Shown: in pieces, positions 1 through 8,427 of the stretch
Position numbering within the stretch: position 1 is the stretch's first letter
Layout of the letters: each line of letters begins with the position of its first letter
DNA from: Promethearchaeota archaeon
Lineage (GTDB): Archaea; Asgardarchaeota; Lokiarchaeia; Sigynarchaeales; SOKP01
Assembly: GCA_030605085.1 (NCBI GenBank)
Contig: JAUWBH010000072.1
Coordinates: forward strand, 1-26,493
Length of the DNA stretch: 26,493 nt
Direction of reading: 5' to 3'
Program-made: the position numbers and the translations under genes
The notes under the pieces: model-generated
The model's database searches: none
What the model was told of the DNA's origin: nothing
The model's input: only the letters and a program-made list of their open reading frames with translations

Positions 1-1
1 A

Positions 2-415
2 ATTTTGGAGGAACTGAAAGAAAATAGTAGAGTCTCGTTTAACGACATTTCTCAACGCATTGGAAAGACTGAAGCAACTGTTAGGAGGAGAGTTAAGAGA
101 TTAATGGACAACGGGGTAATTAAGAAATTCACGATTGATTATGAATTACAGTCAAAACCAAAGACCCGTGCTACCGTTAAAGTAGAACCTGATTTTAAGG
201 ATATCAAAAGAATTCTGAGAGAATTAATTGAGATTGGAGAAATTACGGATATATGGCGATTAAGTGGTGATTGCGGGCTCTTATTGAAAGTCGAAATCGA
301 ATCAATCGAAAAGTTTAATCCGTTGATTGAAGAGCAGCTCGCGCAGGTAAAAGGCATAAAAATTGTCGAAACTTGTTTTATTACCGATATTATCAAAGAA
401 CGTGGATATCCTTAG
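2..415 (+). CDS. Lrp/AsnC-family transcription regulator, 5' end cut off by the window
   Basis: Small DNA-binding regulator, probably responsive to an amino acid or other metabolite. The visible part holds a winged helix-turn-helix (ISQRIGKTEATVRRRVKRL, then a short wing) followed by an alpha/beta RAM-type ligand domain of about 80 residues with the pattern GEITDIWRLSGDCGLLLKV, where Lrp proteins place the effector and dimer contacts. A TTG lies at base 5, but the frame is open to base 2 and reads I-L-E-E-L, the usual first helix of this family (K-I-L-x-x-L). The true start is therefore almost certainly outside the window and only about 10 residues are missing. It ends with TAG. The target is unknown; the sugar kinase downstream on the same strand is 238 bases away and need not be regulated by it. 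Confidence 0.85.
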   Translation: MLEELKENSRVSFNDISQRIGKTEATVRRRVKRLMDNGVIKKFTIDYELQSKPKTRATVKVEPDFKDIKRILRELIEIGEITDIWRLSGDCGLLLKVEIESIEKFNPLIEEQLAQVKGIKIVETCFITDIIKERGYP

Positions 416-653
416 AAAGAGAATCTAATTTTTATTCAGAGAATTTAATATCTTTTCTTATTCGGCTAAATTTCTGTTCTCTAAAAATGAGTAACCGCAA
501 GAATGTTCACCATTGAGGTTGAAAAACTCTTCCGCATCAATATTGTTAAGGATTTAGAAACTTAAGAATTTTGAACTTTCCTTTTATAAATCAATAATTA
601 TTTTGAACTTCATTGTCAAAAAATTCTTTAATCTAAAAAGAGTTAGTTTTATT

Positions 654-2279
654 ATGAGTAATTATTTTCTTGGATTAGATTGTTCGACGCAGAGTTTAAC
701 TGGGTTGTGTGTGGATTTTGATTTGAAAAAAATAATATTCCGACATAGTATAAACTTTGATAAAGAATTACCGCATTATAATACCCAAAGTGGAGTTGTA
801 TTTTTAGATGGGAATGTGATTCACTCATTTCCTCTTATGTGGATCGAAGCCTTGGAATTATTATTTAATAAAATGAAGGACGATAATGTTCCTCTTGATA
901 AGACAAAAGCGATTTCGGGTTCGGGACAACAACATGGCACTGTGGCATTAAATTCTGATTTTGAAAAAATTTTAAATGAATTAAATCCTGAAGTTAATCT
1001 TGTTAATCAATTAAAAAATGTATTCTCGCGTTCCACTAGCCCTGTCTGGATGGATTCCAGCTCATCAAAACAATGCGAAGAAATCCGCCAAGCCTTAGGT
1101 GGTTTAGAAGAGACAATAAAAATTACTGGCTCAAATACCTTTGAACGATTTAGTGGACCACAGATAAGGAAGTTTTATCAAGAACATCCAGAGGATTACG
1201 AGAAAACATCAATCATCCACCTTGTTAGTTCTTTCATGGCCTCAATCTTACTAGGAAAAAACGCGCCCATTGACCATGGTGATGGTGCTGGAATGAACCT
1301 CATGAATATTGAAACAAAACAATGGGACGATCGAGCATTAAAAGCAACCGCACCACATTTAAAAGAAAGATTACCTCATTTAGCCAACTCTTACGATGTT
1401 ATAGGGAAAATATCTCCTTATTTTGCTAAAAAATATGGTTTTAATCCGGATACAATATTAATTGCATGGTCTGGTGATAATCCAAATAGTTTGATTGGAG
1501 TGGGTCTAATTAAAAAGGGTAAAGTTGCCATCAGTTTAGGTACCAGTGATACATATTTCTCCTATATAAAGAAATTATCTTTAGATTTAAAGGGAGAAGG
1601 ACATGTTTTTGGGGCACCAACGGGGGATTATATGAGCTTAATTTGTTATAAAAACGGGTCTTTAGCAAGAGAAAGTATTAAGAATAAATTTAATCTTGAT
1701 TGGGATAAATTTTCAGAAATTTTAAGTAAAACTCCTCCGGGAAATTACGGAAAAATAATGTTGCCATACTTTTTTCCTGAAATTGTACCATTAGTGTTAA
1801 AACCTAAGGTTTATCGCTTTGGTTTAGACGAAAATGATATAGAAGGTAATGTGAGAGCAATTATTGAAGCTCAATTTTTATCTATGAGGCTTCATTCTCA
1901 GTGGATTGGTGAGATTCCCAAAGAAATTTTCGCAACTGGGGGGGGTTCGGCAAACATAGAAATACTGCAAGTGGCTGCGAACATATTTAATACTCGTATA
2001 CATCAATTTGAAATTCTTGATTCGGCTGCGTTAGGTGCAGCCTTAAGAAGCGTAAAGTCATATTTTGATTTCATTAATGTTAGAAAAGAATGGGGAGAAA
2101 TCATAGTCAATTTTTTAAATCTTGAGAATAGCGTAGTCATTAAACCAAATAACAACTATAAGGAATTATATGACGATATGCTCAAACTTTATAAAAAATG
2201 TGAAGATTATGCATTAAAAAATGGAGGAAATCCCGAATTCTTTCAAAAGAACTTTAATAAGAAATATTTTTCATCGTAA
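654..2279 (+). CDS. xylB: Xylulokinase (FGGY carbohydrate kinase, eukaryote-like)
   Basis: Cytosolic kinase expected to phosphorylate D-xylulose to D-xylulose 5-phosphate for entry to pentose phosphate metabolism. The 541-residue protein has the N-terminal FGGY phosphate-binding segment LGLDCSTQS, the motif SGSGQQHG, a substrate-side segment around HGDGAGMNLM, the second ATP-domain motif ISLGTSDT and ATGGGSANIEILQ near the C-terminus. The stretches WMDSSSSKQC, FSGPQIRKFYQ and LVSSFMASILLG resemble animal and fungal XYLB more than typical bacterial XylB, from memory of the family. An ATG at 654 is chosen over an upstream TTG at 603 because the domain begins immediately after it. The gene stands alone with no sugar transporter or isomerase beside it. 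Substrate is inferred; another ketopentose or polyol is possible. Confidence 0.85.
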   Translation: MSNYFLGLDCSTQSLTGLCVDFDLKKIIFRHSINFDKELPHYNTQSGVVFLDGNVIHSFPLMWIEALELLFNKMKDDNVPLDKTKAISGSGQQHGTVALNSDFEKILNELNPEVNLVNQLKNVFSRSTSPVWMDSSSSKQCEEIRQALGGLEETIKITGSNTFERFSGPQIRKFYQEHPEDYEKTSIIHLVSSFMASILLGKNAPIDHGDGAGMNLMNIETKQWDDRALKATAPHLKERLPHLANSYDVIGKISPYFAKKYGFNPDTILIAWSGDNPNSLIGVGLIKKGKVAISLGTSDTYFSYIKKLSLDLKGEGHVFGAPTGDYMSLICYKNGSLARESIKNKFNLDWDKFSEILSKTPPGNYGKIMLPYFFPEIVPLVLKPKVYRFGLDENDIEGNVRAIIEAQFLSMRLHSQWIGEIPKEIFATGGGSANIEILQVAANIFNTRIHQFEILDSAALGAALRSVKSYFDFINVRKEWGEIIVNFLNLENSVVIKPNNNYKELYDDMLKLYKKCEDYALKNGGNPEFFQKNFNKKYFSS

Positions 2280-2361
2280 TTTTCTAAAAAATATTTATAT
2301 GAGCTAGAAAATTGTTAAAAAATGTTAAATTTTTAAATACTCGAGTTTTCTCTTTAATAAT

Positions 2362-2682
2362 ATGATTATATGGCTATATTTATTAAGTTCGGACAAAGAT
2401 TATCACAAAATCATCGATTTTTTGAAGAATTTCGATGAAGTCTATGGAGTTTCCTATTTTGTTGTTGATGGGGCATTAAAGTTAAAAAATGGAACTTATT
2501 TTGGGGACCTTGGAAGTACAAATATTTTACTAAGTTTTTCTACTCATTTCCTTTATTTTAAGACAAAAGATGAAGCAATTGATCTTATGCATCCTTCAGT
2601 TGATTTTTATTTATTGAAGATAGCGATAATTTTTGTCCTGATTCTCTTATTAGGCTTAGTGATCTCGATAATAGTGAGATAG
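2362..2682 (+). CDS. Small tail-anchored membrane protein, unknown function
   Basis: I do not recognise this 106-residue protein. Its first 80 residues are predicted soluble and mixed alpha/beta, and the last 25 or so form one strong hydrophobic helix (IAIIFVLILLLGLVISIIV) ending in Arg. This is the layout of a tail-anchored protein facing the cytoplasm. There is a TATA-like TTTTTAAATA about 25 bases before the ATG, so the transcript would be almost leaderless. It ends in TAG. A second frame, open from about 2604 to 2843, runs out of the end of this gene and has protein-like codons but no start; see findings. The gene follows xylulokinase by 82 bases on the same strand but has its own promoter-like sequence. 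Confidence 0.6.
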   Translation: MIIWLYLLSSDKDYHKIIDFLKNFDEVYGVSYFVVDGALKLKNGTYFGDLGSTNILLSFSTHFLYFKTKDEAIDLMHPSVDFYLLKIAIIFVLILLLGLVISIIVR

Positions 2683-2910
2683 ATAAATCCTTGGATAAAA
2701 AATGCTATATTCGAAAAGGCACGACTTTTATTTTTGAAGAATTATTATTATACTGTCTCAAAGAAATTAATTTTAAATTTCCCTACAATTCTCTGATTAC
2801 TGAATATAAATTTACGCTTTATCCAAGAATGAAAAGAGGATAATAGATTAAAAAAATCTTTACTAATACCTAAAAATAAAAATTAATTAGGAATGCAATA
2901 ATCATTATAT

Positions 2911-2922
2911 ATATTTTATATA
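2911..2922 (+). promoter_or_regulatory. TATA box of the TrmB-type regulator gene
   Basis: The sequence ATATTTTATATA sits in an AT stretch about 35 bases before the ATG at 2952. Archaeal transcription would start near 2945, giving an almost leaderless mRNA. This also argues against the upstream TTG at 2928 as start. The surrounding AT-rich stretch is roughly palindromic, so autoregulation is possible but not shown. Confidence 0.6.
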
Positions 2923-2951
2923 CATTTTTGACTCTTATAAAAGTGAATATT

Positions 2952-3746
2952 ATGTCAGAAGAAGGTACAGATTCTGTTAAGGAGAGCCTCAGAGCAATAG
3001 GTCTAACTGATTATGAAATTTCAATATATTTAACCCTTATATCTAAAGGTCCAATGGATGCAAGAGAATTATCAGAGGCTTCAGGAGTTCCATATTCTCG
3101 AATTTACAACATCTTAACTCAACTCGAAAAGGATAAAATGTGGATTATTAAACAGGAAGAATCGAGACCTAGCAGGTATTTTGCCAAAAGCCCAGATGAA
3201 GCGCTAATCATTGCTAAAAAGCAGTACAATGATAATTTTGACGACCATTCTAATAAAATCATTCATAATTTAACCCTCGTTTATCAATCGCATGATACCC
3301 CCATCAAGATAGCTCTTTATGTACATAGAGGCAGAGATGTTTGTATTAATAGGACGCTCTCTTTGATACAAATGGCAAAAAATTCAATATATATAGTTGC
3401 TACAGATTACGAAATCTTAGAGGCCTATCACGGAGATATTAAAAAAGGTCGTGCTAGAGGGGCTATAGATTTGAAATTATTAGTAGAAGATAAAGCCTTA
3501 AAAGATGAAAATTTTAAAAGTCTTTTACTCAAATATAAAGATCTTTGTGAAATTAAATCTCGAGATCAAATTTTTGGCAATTCTATTGTAATCGACGAAG
3601 GAGAAAATGCTTTTATCATCCTTACGCAGCAATTATTCGAGAGATCGGCATTTTTCGGTATAATGACAGATCACATCGCGTTTCCCACTGCTGTGCTGTT
3701 TTATTTCAATTATTTATATGACACGGCCGATGAGGTCAAACTTTAG
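2952..3746 (+). CDS. TrmB-family transcription regulator
   Basis: Regulator of 264 residues. Residues 10-75 form a winged helix-turn-helix typical of TrmB: LRAIGLTDYEISIYLTLI, then ARELSEASGVPYSRIYNIL as recognition helices, then a wing ending in SRYFAKSP. A linker helix follows (EALIIAKKQYNDNF), then a C-terminal alpha/beta domain of the TrmB phospholipase-D-like type (CINRTLSLIQMAKNSIYIVATD). It lacks the long maltose-binding C-terminal part of TrmB proper, so it belongs with the short sugar- or redox-responsive members. The ATG at 2952 agrees with the TATA box and the family's usual beginning. Effector and targets are unknown. It stands alone. Confidence 0.85.
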   Translation: MSEEGTDSVKESLRAIGLTDYEISIYLTLISKGPMDARELSEASGVPYSRIYNILTQLEKDKMWIIKQEESRPSRYFAKSPDEALIIAKKQYNDNFDDHSNKIIHNLTLVYQSHDTPIKIALYVHRGRDVCINRTLSLIQMAKNSIYIVATDYEILEAYHGDIKKGRARGAIDLKLLVEDKALKDENFKSLLLKYKDLCEIKSRDQIFGNSIVIDEGENAFIILTQQLFERSAFFGIMTDHIAFPTAVLFYFNYLYDTADEVKL

Positions 3747-3990
3747 AAAGATTTAATATCAACTCCTAGAATTCGTATATGTTTGCATCGTTAAATATTA
3801 AAAAAGAGATAAAAAATATAAGATTAAGCTTTAAACATTTTGGAAAATTAAAAAATTTTATAGAACACGGTATAAAATAGAGGGAGAGTGTAATTAAGTA
3901 TATTATTTAATGGATATTCATTTAAAAGATTACAGAAATCTTCACATGAATAGTTGTTGAATATAAAAAAGTTAAAAAAATACAAAAATT

Positions 3991-4434
3991 TTATTTCAAA
4001 AACGCTTTTGAAAAAAATATGAAAAGTTCCCCAAGTTCGAATAATGTTAAGGGTCGAATTAATCTTGCCATTTTATGACGGAGTTCTGATTTATCTAGCC
4101 CCGCAGCAATAAGTCTTTGAATGTCTTCAATATAATCCTCCATGTTTAGGAATAATATCTCAATTTTAGCAACTCCTGTCAATTCTTCAATATCTTTATC
4201 TAAATGTTCTTCGATCTCGTTTAAAAGCGATAATTTTAATTTAGGTTTAAGCTCATATTCTTTTATCAGATTATTCATTTCTTCAAGGACCACATTAATA
4301 GCAAGATTCCAATCGTCTGTATCCTTATATTTTGGTATTAAAATTTCAGAAATCATTATTTCAAATAAAGTATGTGGTGCTTGCTTGTCAAATTTCAATT
4401 CAATTCCATTTGATAGTTTGATTGTTTTAACCAT
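3991..4434 (-). CDS. Conserved-looking hypothetical protein, all-helical C-terminus
   Basis: I do not recognise this 147-residue protein. It opens with a short beta hairpin (TIKLSNGIELKFD) followed by amphipathic helices, with no cysteine clusters, signal peptide or membrane segment. The first 20 residues resemble the start of small adaptor proteins, but this is too weak to name a family. The codon pattern is like its neighbours and no frame damage is seen. It is separated from the TrmB-type gene by a 244-base AT-rich gap and runs toward it. The M24 peptidase gene behind it ends 89 bases before its start, so co-transcription is possible. Confidence 0.55.
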   Translation of the reverse strand: MVKTIKLSNGIELKFDKQAPHTLFEIMISEILIPKYKDTDDWNLAINVVLEEMNNLIKEYELKPKLKLSLLNEIEEHLDKDIEELTGVAKIEILFLNMEDYIEDIQRLIAAGLDKSELRHKMARLIRPLTLFELGELFIFFSKAFLK

Positions 4435-4523
4435 TTTAAAATCTCGTTGAATTATTATTTTTATTAATATATAAACTAATTAATAAATAATTTTTCTCTC
4501 TAAAGATAATAATAAAATACTAC

Positions 4524-5639
4524 TTAATAATAATATTTCTTTGAATTAGTTAAAGATTTAAAACCATTCTTTTTAATTACGACTTGATCTTCGGTTCTAG
4601 CGCCTCCCAAACCCGGAATGTATAGCCCAGGTTCTACTGTAACAACCATATTTTCTTTTAAAGTGTATGGCGAAATTGAGTTTAAATATGGATTTTCGTG
4701 TATATCGATTCCAACTCCGTGACCGAGACCATGTATAAATCGTGAACTCCATTCCTTGTTTTTATTAATGAAAAAATCCCGTACTAATTTATCAATATCA
4801 GCACACTTAAGTTCTGCTTTAATTTTTTTTAACGCGTATTGTTGACCATCGTTGACTAAATTGACTAATTTGGTCTTTTCTTGACTCTCTTTCCCGAAAA
4901 TAAAGGTTCTCGTCATATCTGAACAATAACCCATGTATTTAGCTCCAATATCCACAATTATAAGATCTCCATCCTGTATTTTCTTATTTGATGTTTTAGC
5001 GTGAGGATAGGCAGACTGTTCTCCCGAAGCTACGATTGTACTAAAAGATGTACCATCTGAACCTGCTTTTCTCATTGCGTATTCCGCTTCTGCCGCAAGT
5101 TCTTTTTCAGTTTTGCCCTCCTCAATAGTTTCGTAAATTGTCTTAAATCCAATATCCCCAAATTCTGCGGCTTTTTGCATTCTATCAATCTCCAAGCTAG
5201 TCTTAGTGATTCTAGCATCATCTATAACTTCCGAGATGCCAACGAAGTTAGGAATTGAAAATCTTTTTTTCCATTCGGCGTACCTTTTAACAGTAACGTA
5301 ACCGTCTTCAAATCCTATAACATTTAACTTTAATTTTTTGATTGATTTTTGTACGAATTTTGTATCTCCCATAGGAATTTGTTTTATTGCTACAATCTTA
5401 GATAAATCTTTATCATCTTCAATATTCTTTTTTGCTTGATCGTATTCTAACGCATTTAAAAAAACATCGATCGTTCCATTACCAATATCTTTGTTTGGAA
5501 TCAAAATAAAAGTATTGCTTTCTATTCCTATTCTGAAGCCTAGAATATAAATAATGTTTTCAGGTTTTGCAAGAAAAATTGCGTCAATCTCACCAAATTT
5601 TTCGTGAGAGCGGATTCGATTAATTTTTTCTAAACTCAT
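4524..5639 (-). CDS. M24-family X-Pro aminopeptidase / prolidase
   Basis: Metallopeptidase of 371 residues that removes residues before proline from peptides in the cytosol. Residues 1-140 are the creatinase-type N-terminal domain (PENIIYILGFRIG). Residues 150-371 are the pita-bread catalytic domain with all five metal ligands visible: D230 (IVDIGAK), D241 (SDMTRTF), H307 (GLGHGVG), E336 (VEPGLY) and E350 (ARTEDQ), plus the substrate-side H213. The length matches archaeal PepQ and Xaa-Pro aminopeptidases. The ATG at 5639 gives the usual N-terminus. Whether it is a dipeptidase or an aminopeptidase cannot be told from motifs. No partner genes are obvious. Confidence 0.9.
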   Translation of the reverse strand: MSLEKINRIRSHEKFGEIDAIFLAKPENIIYILGFRIGIESNTFILIPNKDIGNGTIDVFLNALEYDQAKKNIEDDKDLSKIVAIKQIPMGDTKFVQKSIKKLKLNVIGFEDGYVTVKRYAEWKKRFSIPNFVGISEVIDDARITKTSLEIDRMQKAAEFGDIGFKTIYETIEEGKTEKELAAEAEYAMRKAGSDGTSFSTIVASGEQSAYPHAKTSNKKIQDGDLIIVDIGAKYMGYCSDMTRTFIFGKESQEKTKLVNLVNDGQQYALKKIKAELKCADIDKLVRDFFINKNKEWSSRFIHGLGHGVGIDIHENPYLNSISPYTLKENMVVTVEPGLYIPGLGGARTEDQVVIKKNGFKSLTNSKKYYY

Positions 5640-5840
5640 GTGATTTTATACCATTGAACTTATCATTCAATTTTATATAAATTTAAATAACTATCTTTAA
5701 AAAATACATTAATGCTATTAAAAGATATTTTAAAAAATAATTTCCTATAAAATTAATTATCGAAAATATAGATTAAAATACCCATATTTTTTAAAATAAG
5801 AAAAGAAAAAGTAGGAAATCGGAAATTAGGCGAAAATTTA

Positions 5841-5955
5841 AAAGGGTAAAACAAGAGAAGACATATTTATCTAATAACAGGGTCCCTCAGTGAGAGTAAA
5901 GCTCTAAAACATTTAAGGGTTGAGGTATTGTCGCCGTTTAACGGCAATTTTAGGT
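5841..5955 (+). repeat. Structured direct repeat, copy 1 (candidate RNA element)
   Basis: A 115-base segment found again at 6719-6837 with about five substitutions and one loop-length change. It is richer in GC than its surroundings and has pairing potential: CCTCA with TGAGG closing a long arm, AGAG-TAAAG-CTCT inside it, and a 3' hairpin GCCG-TTTAA-CGGC. In copy 2 the last loop is nine bases (ATTTTCAAC) while both 4-base arms are unchanged, which suggests selection on structure. It lies just before the LRR gene on the same strand, so it may be a leader, an independent small RNA, or a non-coding mobile repeat. I do not recognise it as a known riboswitch class. The orientation given is an assumption. 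Confidence 0.6.
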
Positions 5956-5978
5956 TTTCTCTAAAAAGAATATTTATC

Positions 5979-5990
5979 TTTTTATATAAG
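5979..5990 (+). promoter_or_regulatory. TATA box of the LRR gene
   Basis: TTTTTATATAAG sits 36 to 47 bases before the ATG at 6026 and gives a predicted start of transcription close to that codon. The following block TATAAGAATATATTC is shared with repeat copy 2, which therefore may also carry promoter-like sequence. Confidence 0.45.
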
Positions 5991-6025
5991 AATATATTCA
6001 AATTCGCTGAAACTTGTGGTGGTTA

Positions 6026-6493
6026 ATGTTATACAATAATCAATTAGAGGTACTTCCTGATTCTATTGGAAATCTGAACTCTCTGGAGTTTCTGAATTTG
6101 AGTCGTAATAGACTTATAATACTACCTGAGTCTCTTGGAAATTTAGTGAAATTAAATGATTTAGATATTCAACATAATAAATTAAAATCATTGCCTGAAT
6201 CAATAGGTAATCTAAAGAATTTACGCAGGTTACATGCTTATTGTAATGAAATCTGTAAGATTCCAGAATCTATTGGTGAACTTGTGTCAATTGAACGACT
6301 TGAGCTTCACGATAATCTTATAGCTCAGGTTCCCGATACGATTTTCAAGTTAAATCCTTTATCAAATATAACATTATTTAATAATAAATTTAATCCCGAA
6401 CCTGATTGGCTCCGTAATGCTTCAATCTTCTTGGACATACGCAGGAAAAAATATCAAGAGTATCAATTACATCGTTCTTTAAATAAACCTTAA
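6026..6493 (+). CDS. Leucine-rich-repeat protein, apparently N-terminally short
   Basis: Protein of 155 residues made of about five 23-residue leucine-rich repeats with the pattern LPxSIGNLxxLxxLxLxxNxL, the plant/ROCO-like class common in Asgard genomes, followed by a capping tail (PDWLRNASIFLDIRRKKY). Such repeats form a curved protein-binding surface. The reading begins in the middle of a repeat (LYNNQLEVLP) with no N-terminal cap, signal peptide or GTPase domain, and an in-frame TGA closes the frame at 6008. It could be a genuine short LRR protein or the 3' remnant of a longer gene joined to the repeat just upstream. The ATG at 6026 is preferred over TTG at 6014. Confidence 0.7.
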   Translation: MLYNNQLEVLPDSIGNLNSLEFLNLSRNRLIILPESLGNLVKLNDLDIQHNKLKSLPESIGNLKNLRRLHAYCNEICKIPESIGELVSIERLELHDNLIAQVPDTIFKLNPLSNITLFNNKFNPEPDWLRNASIFLDIRRKKYQEYQLHRSLNKP

Positions 6494-7033
6494 AACTTAG
6501 ATTGTCCTTATGATAATAATTCTTAGACTTCAAATATCTTTTGAAATCGTTTAAATCTTCTATAAATCTCTTTTAAAATCTCTCTTTAAAAATTTCATAA
6601 TTTTATAATAATTACTTTAAAAATTTATCTAACAATACTTTTTGAAAAAATAAAAAACTATTTTGAATTAATCAGAAAAGTAAGAAAAAGTAGAAAAGTC
6701 GGAGGAACGCAAAAATAAAAAGGGTAAAACAAGAGAAGACATATTTATCTAATAACAGGGGTCCTCAGCGAGAGTAAAGCTCTACAGCATTTAAGGGTTG
6801 AGGTATTGTCGCCGATTTTCAACCGGCAATTTTAGGTATAAGAATATATTCTTTTTTGCGATTTCTCCGAATTTAGTTGTTATGATTAGATATTGAATAA
6901 TCTAATATTTAAATATTTACTTTTTTTTCCTATGACAAAGTGGAAAATTAATTAATTTTTTTTAATAAGTTAAAAAAATTTAAATTTTACACTTTTAAAT
7001 TAATTATTATGGTTAGATTGATAATTTTAGAAT
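6494..7033. other. Gene-free stretch holding repeat copy 2
   Basis: 540 bases between the LRR gene and the 3' end of the deacetylase gene, which converge. The first 180 bases and the last 180 are very AT-rich and contain nothing I can name. The middle holds repeat copy 2 (6719-6837, weaker similarity from about 6676, ending with the shared block at 6837-6851). There is no frame of protein-like character. Confidence 0.6.
6719..6837 (+). repeat. Structured direct repeat, copy 2
   Basis: Second copy of the element at 5841-5955. The arms CCTCA/TGAGG, AGAG/CTCT and GCCG/CGGC are all retained. Differences fall at two sites in the first third, in the link after CTCT (ACAG for AAAA), and in the terminal loop, four bases longer here. 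Unlike copy 1 it is not followed by a gene on the same strand, which argues against a simple cis-acting leader and for either an independent RNA or a duplicated cassette boundary. Confidence 0.6.
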
Positions 7034-8230
7034 TTAGGATTTAATTAATGCTGGAATATACCGTTGATCGCATATTTCGATAAGCATATTGGTGTAATTT
7101 CTCATTTTTTTTGCGATTTCCGGATGTGCGAGTAATTCAACTTCGATTTTATCCCCTCGATCCCATAATAATAGTGGAGTTTGCTCATATGGCGCCTTTT
7201 CTTTGACTTCCTTTATCCAATCTCTCGGTAATTTGTTTTTTAATTCAATATCTAACATTTTAGCTAAAAATAAACTCCATGCTCTCGGTACGACTGTCAT
7301 TAAATAACCTCCGCCACCAACCGCAATCCATTTATTTTTACAATATTCTTCGGCGTATTTTTCGATTTCAACGGCTATTTGCTTGTATGCTTTTATTGAT
7401 AGCCCCATCTGAGTTAAAGGGTCATTAAAATGCGTATCTACGCCGAGTTGAGTAAATAAAATATCTGGCTCGTAAGCCTCCAGTATCTTAGATACTGTTG
7501 CCTTAAATAATTTCAAGAACATCTTATTATTTGTTCCAGGCAATAAAGGAAAGTTAATTGCATAGCCTTCACCTTCCCCTTCGCCACGCTCCTCAATGTT
7601 CCCGGTTCCGGGAAATAAGAATTGTCCGCTTTCATGAAACGAAATAGTTAAAACATTAGGATCGTTGTAAAATAGCCATTGAACACCATCTCCATGGTGA
7701 CAATCAATATCCAAATAAGCAATTTTTATGTTATTTTGTAATTTTTGAAGGTGTTTAATTGCCACTCCAATATCGTTAAAAATGCAGAATCCTGAAGCTT
7801 TACTTTGCATTGCGTGATGCAAACCTCCTGCCGGATTGAAGACTACATTGAAATCGTTATCTTTCCAAACTTTTTCCGCCGCAATTAAACTACCACCGCA
7901 GACTAGAGTTGAGGCATCATACATTCCTTTAAAAATAGGGTTATCACCAGGACCTAAACCATAAATAAAAGGTTTAATAGATTTGTCATCTGGATTTTCA
8001 CTTAATTTTTTAACTGCTTCAATGTAATTTGGTGAATGAACTCTTTCTAATTCTTCTCTAGTGCAAGAACGAGGTGCGATAATTTCTAATCTCTCGTTTT
8101 CTAGAAGCCCTAATTTTTCAAAAAGACTGTAAGTGAGCATAATTCGTAAAGGACGTAAAGGATGTCTTGATCCAAAATCGTAGTTTTGATAGTCTTTAGT
8201 AAAAACAAGTCCGACTTTCTTGAAATTCAT
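7034..8230 (-). CDS. Class I-type zinc deacetylase (histone deacetylase / AcuC family)
   Basis: Zinc hydrolase of 398 residues that removes acetyl groups from lysine side chains of proteins, or from small acetylated amines. The arginase-deacetylase fold is complete: the catalytic pair H138-H139 (GGLHHA), zinc ligands D176 and H178 (LDIDCHHGDG) and D265 (LGVDTHFND), and the transition-state tyrosine Y309 (GGGGYLM). The C-terminal extension of about 80 residues with PRDWIKE resembles AcuC proteins, which control acetyl-CoA synthetase. No acetyl-CoA synthetase or histone gene lies in the window, so histone or enzyme as substrate is undecided. It stands alone, with its promoter in the AT-rich 8231-8427 gap. 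Confidence 0.9.
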   Translation of the reverse strand: MNFKKVGLVFTKDYQNYDFGSRHPLRPLRIMLTYSLFEKLGLLENERLEIIAPRSCTREELERVHSPNYIEAVKKLSENPDDKSIKPFIYGLGPGDNPIFKGMYDASTLVCGGSLIAAEKVWKDNDFNVVFNPAGGLHHAMQSKASGFCIFNDIGVAIKHLQKLQNNIKIAYLDIDCHHGDGVQWLFYNDPNVLTISFHESGQFLFPGTGNIEERGEGEGEGYAINFPLLPGTNNKMFLKLFKATVSKILEAYEPDILFTQLGVDTHFNDPLTQMGLSIKAYKQIAVEIEKYAEEYCKNKWIAVGGGGYLMTVVPRAWSLFLAKMLDIELKNKLPRDWIKEVKEKAPYEQTPLLLWDRGDKIEVELLAHPEIAKKMRNYTNMLIEICDQRYIPALIKS

Positions 8231-8427
8231 TATAATTAAGAAATAAAGAATTAACTTATAGTCTTTTTGACTATAATTATTTTATACGAATTTTTTATAA
8301 ATAGATTTTTAACGATTATAAAGAGATCTTAAATTTCTATAATTAAAAAATTTAGAAATTCAAAGCATAAGGTACCCGCTTCTCAATATTAGCCTATAAA
8401 TTATTTTTTATTAATAAATTTGTAGTA

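Larger units (their letters stand above)
5640..6025. other. Gene-free stretch holding repeat copy 1 and the LRR promoter
   Basis: This 386-base stretch between the divergent peptidase and LRR genes starts with AT-rich DNA holding the peptidase promoter, then carries repeat copy 1 (5841-5955, weaker similarity from about 5800), a 30-base segment absent from copy 2, and the block TATAAGAATATATTC shared with copy 2. No reading frame of interest was found. Confidence 0.6.

Noticed and set aside
3779..3880. A 33-codon frame on the plus strand (MFASLNIKKEIKN) in the gap after the TrmB-type gene.
   Set aside because: It is short, AT-driven and rich in Lys and Ile, with no ribosome binding site or family resemblance.
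5900..5925. On the minus strand of repeat copy 1, GTTTTAGAGCT resembles the start of a type II CRISPR repeat.
   Set aside because: There is no array of repeats and spacers, no cas gene, and copy 2 has CTGTAGAGCT at the same place. It is chance similarity.
5841..6837. The two repeats as ends of an insertion sequence or composite transposon.
   Set aside because: They are direct, lack terminal inverted repeats, and the gene between them is an LRR protein and not a transposase. No target-site duplication was found by eye.
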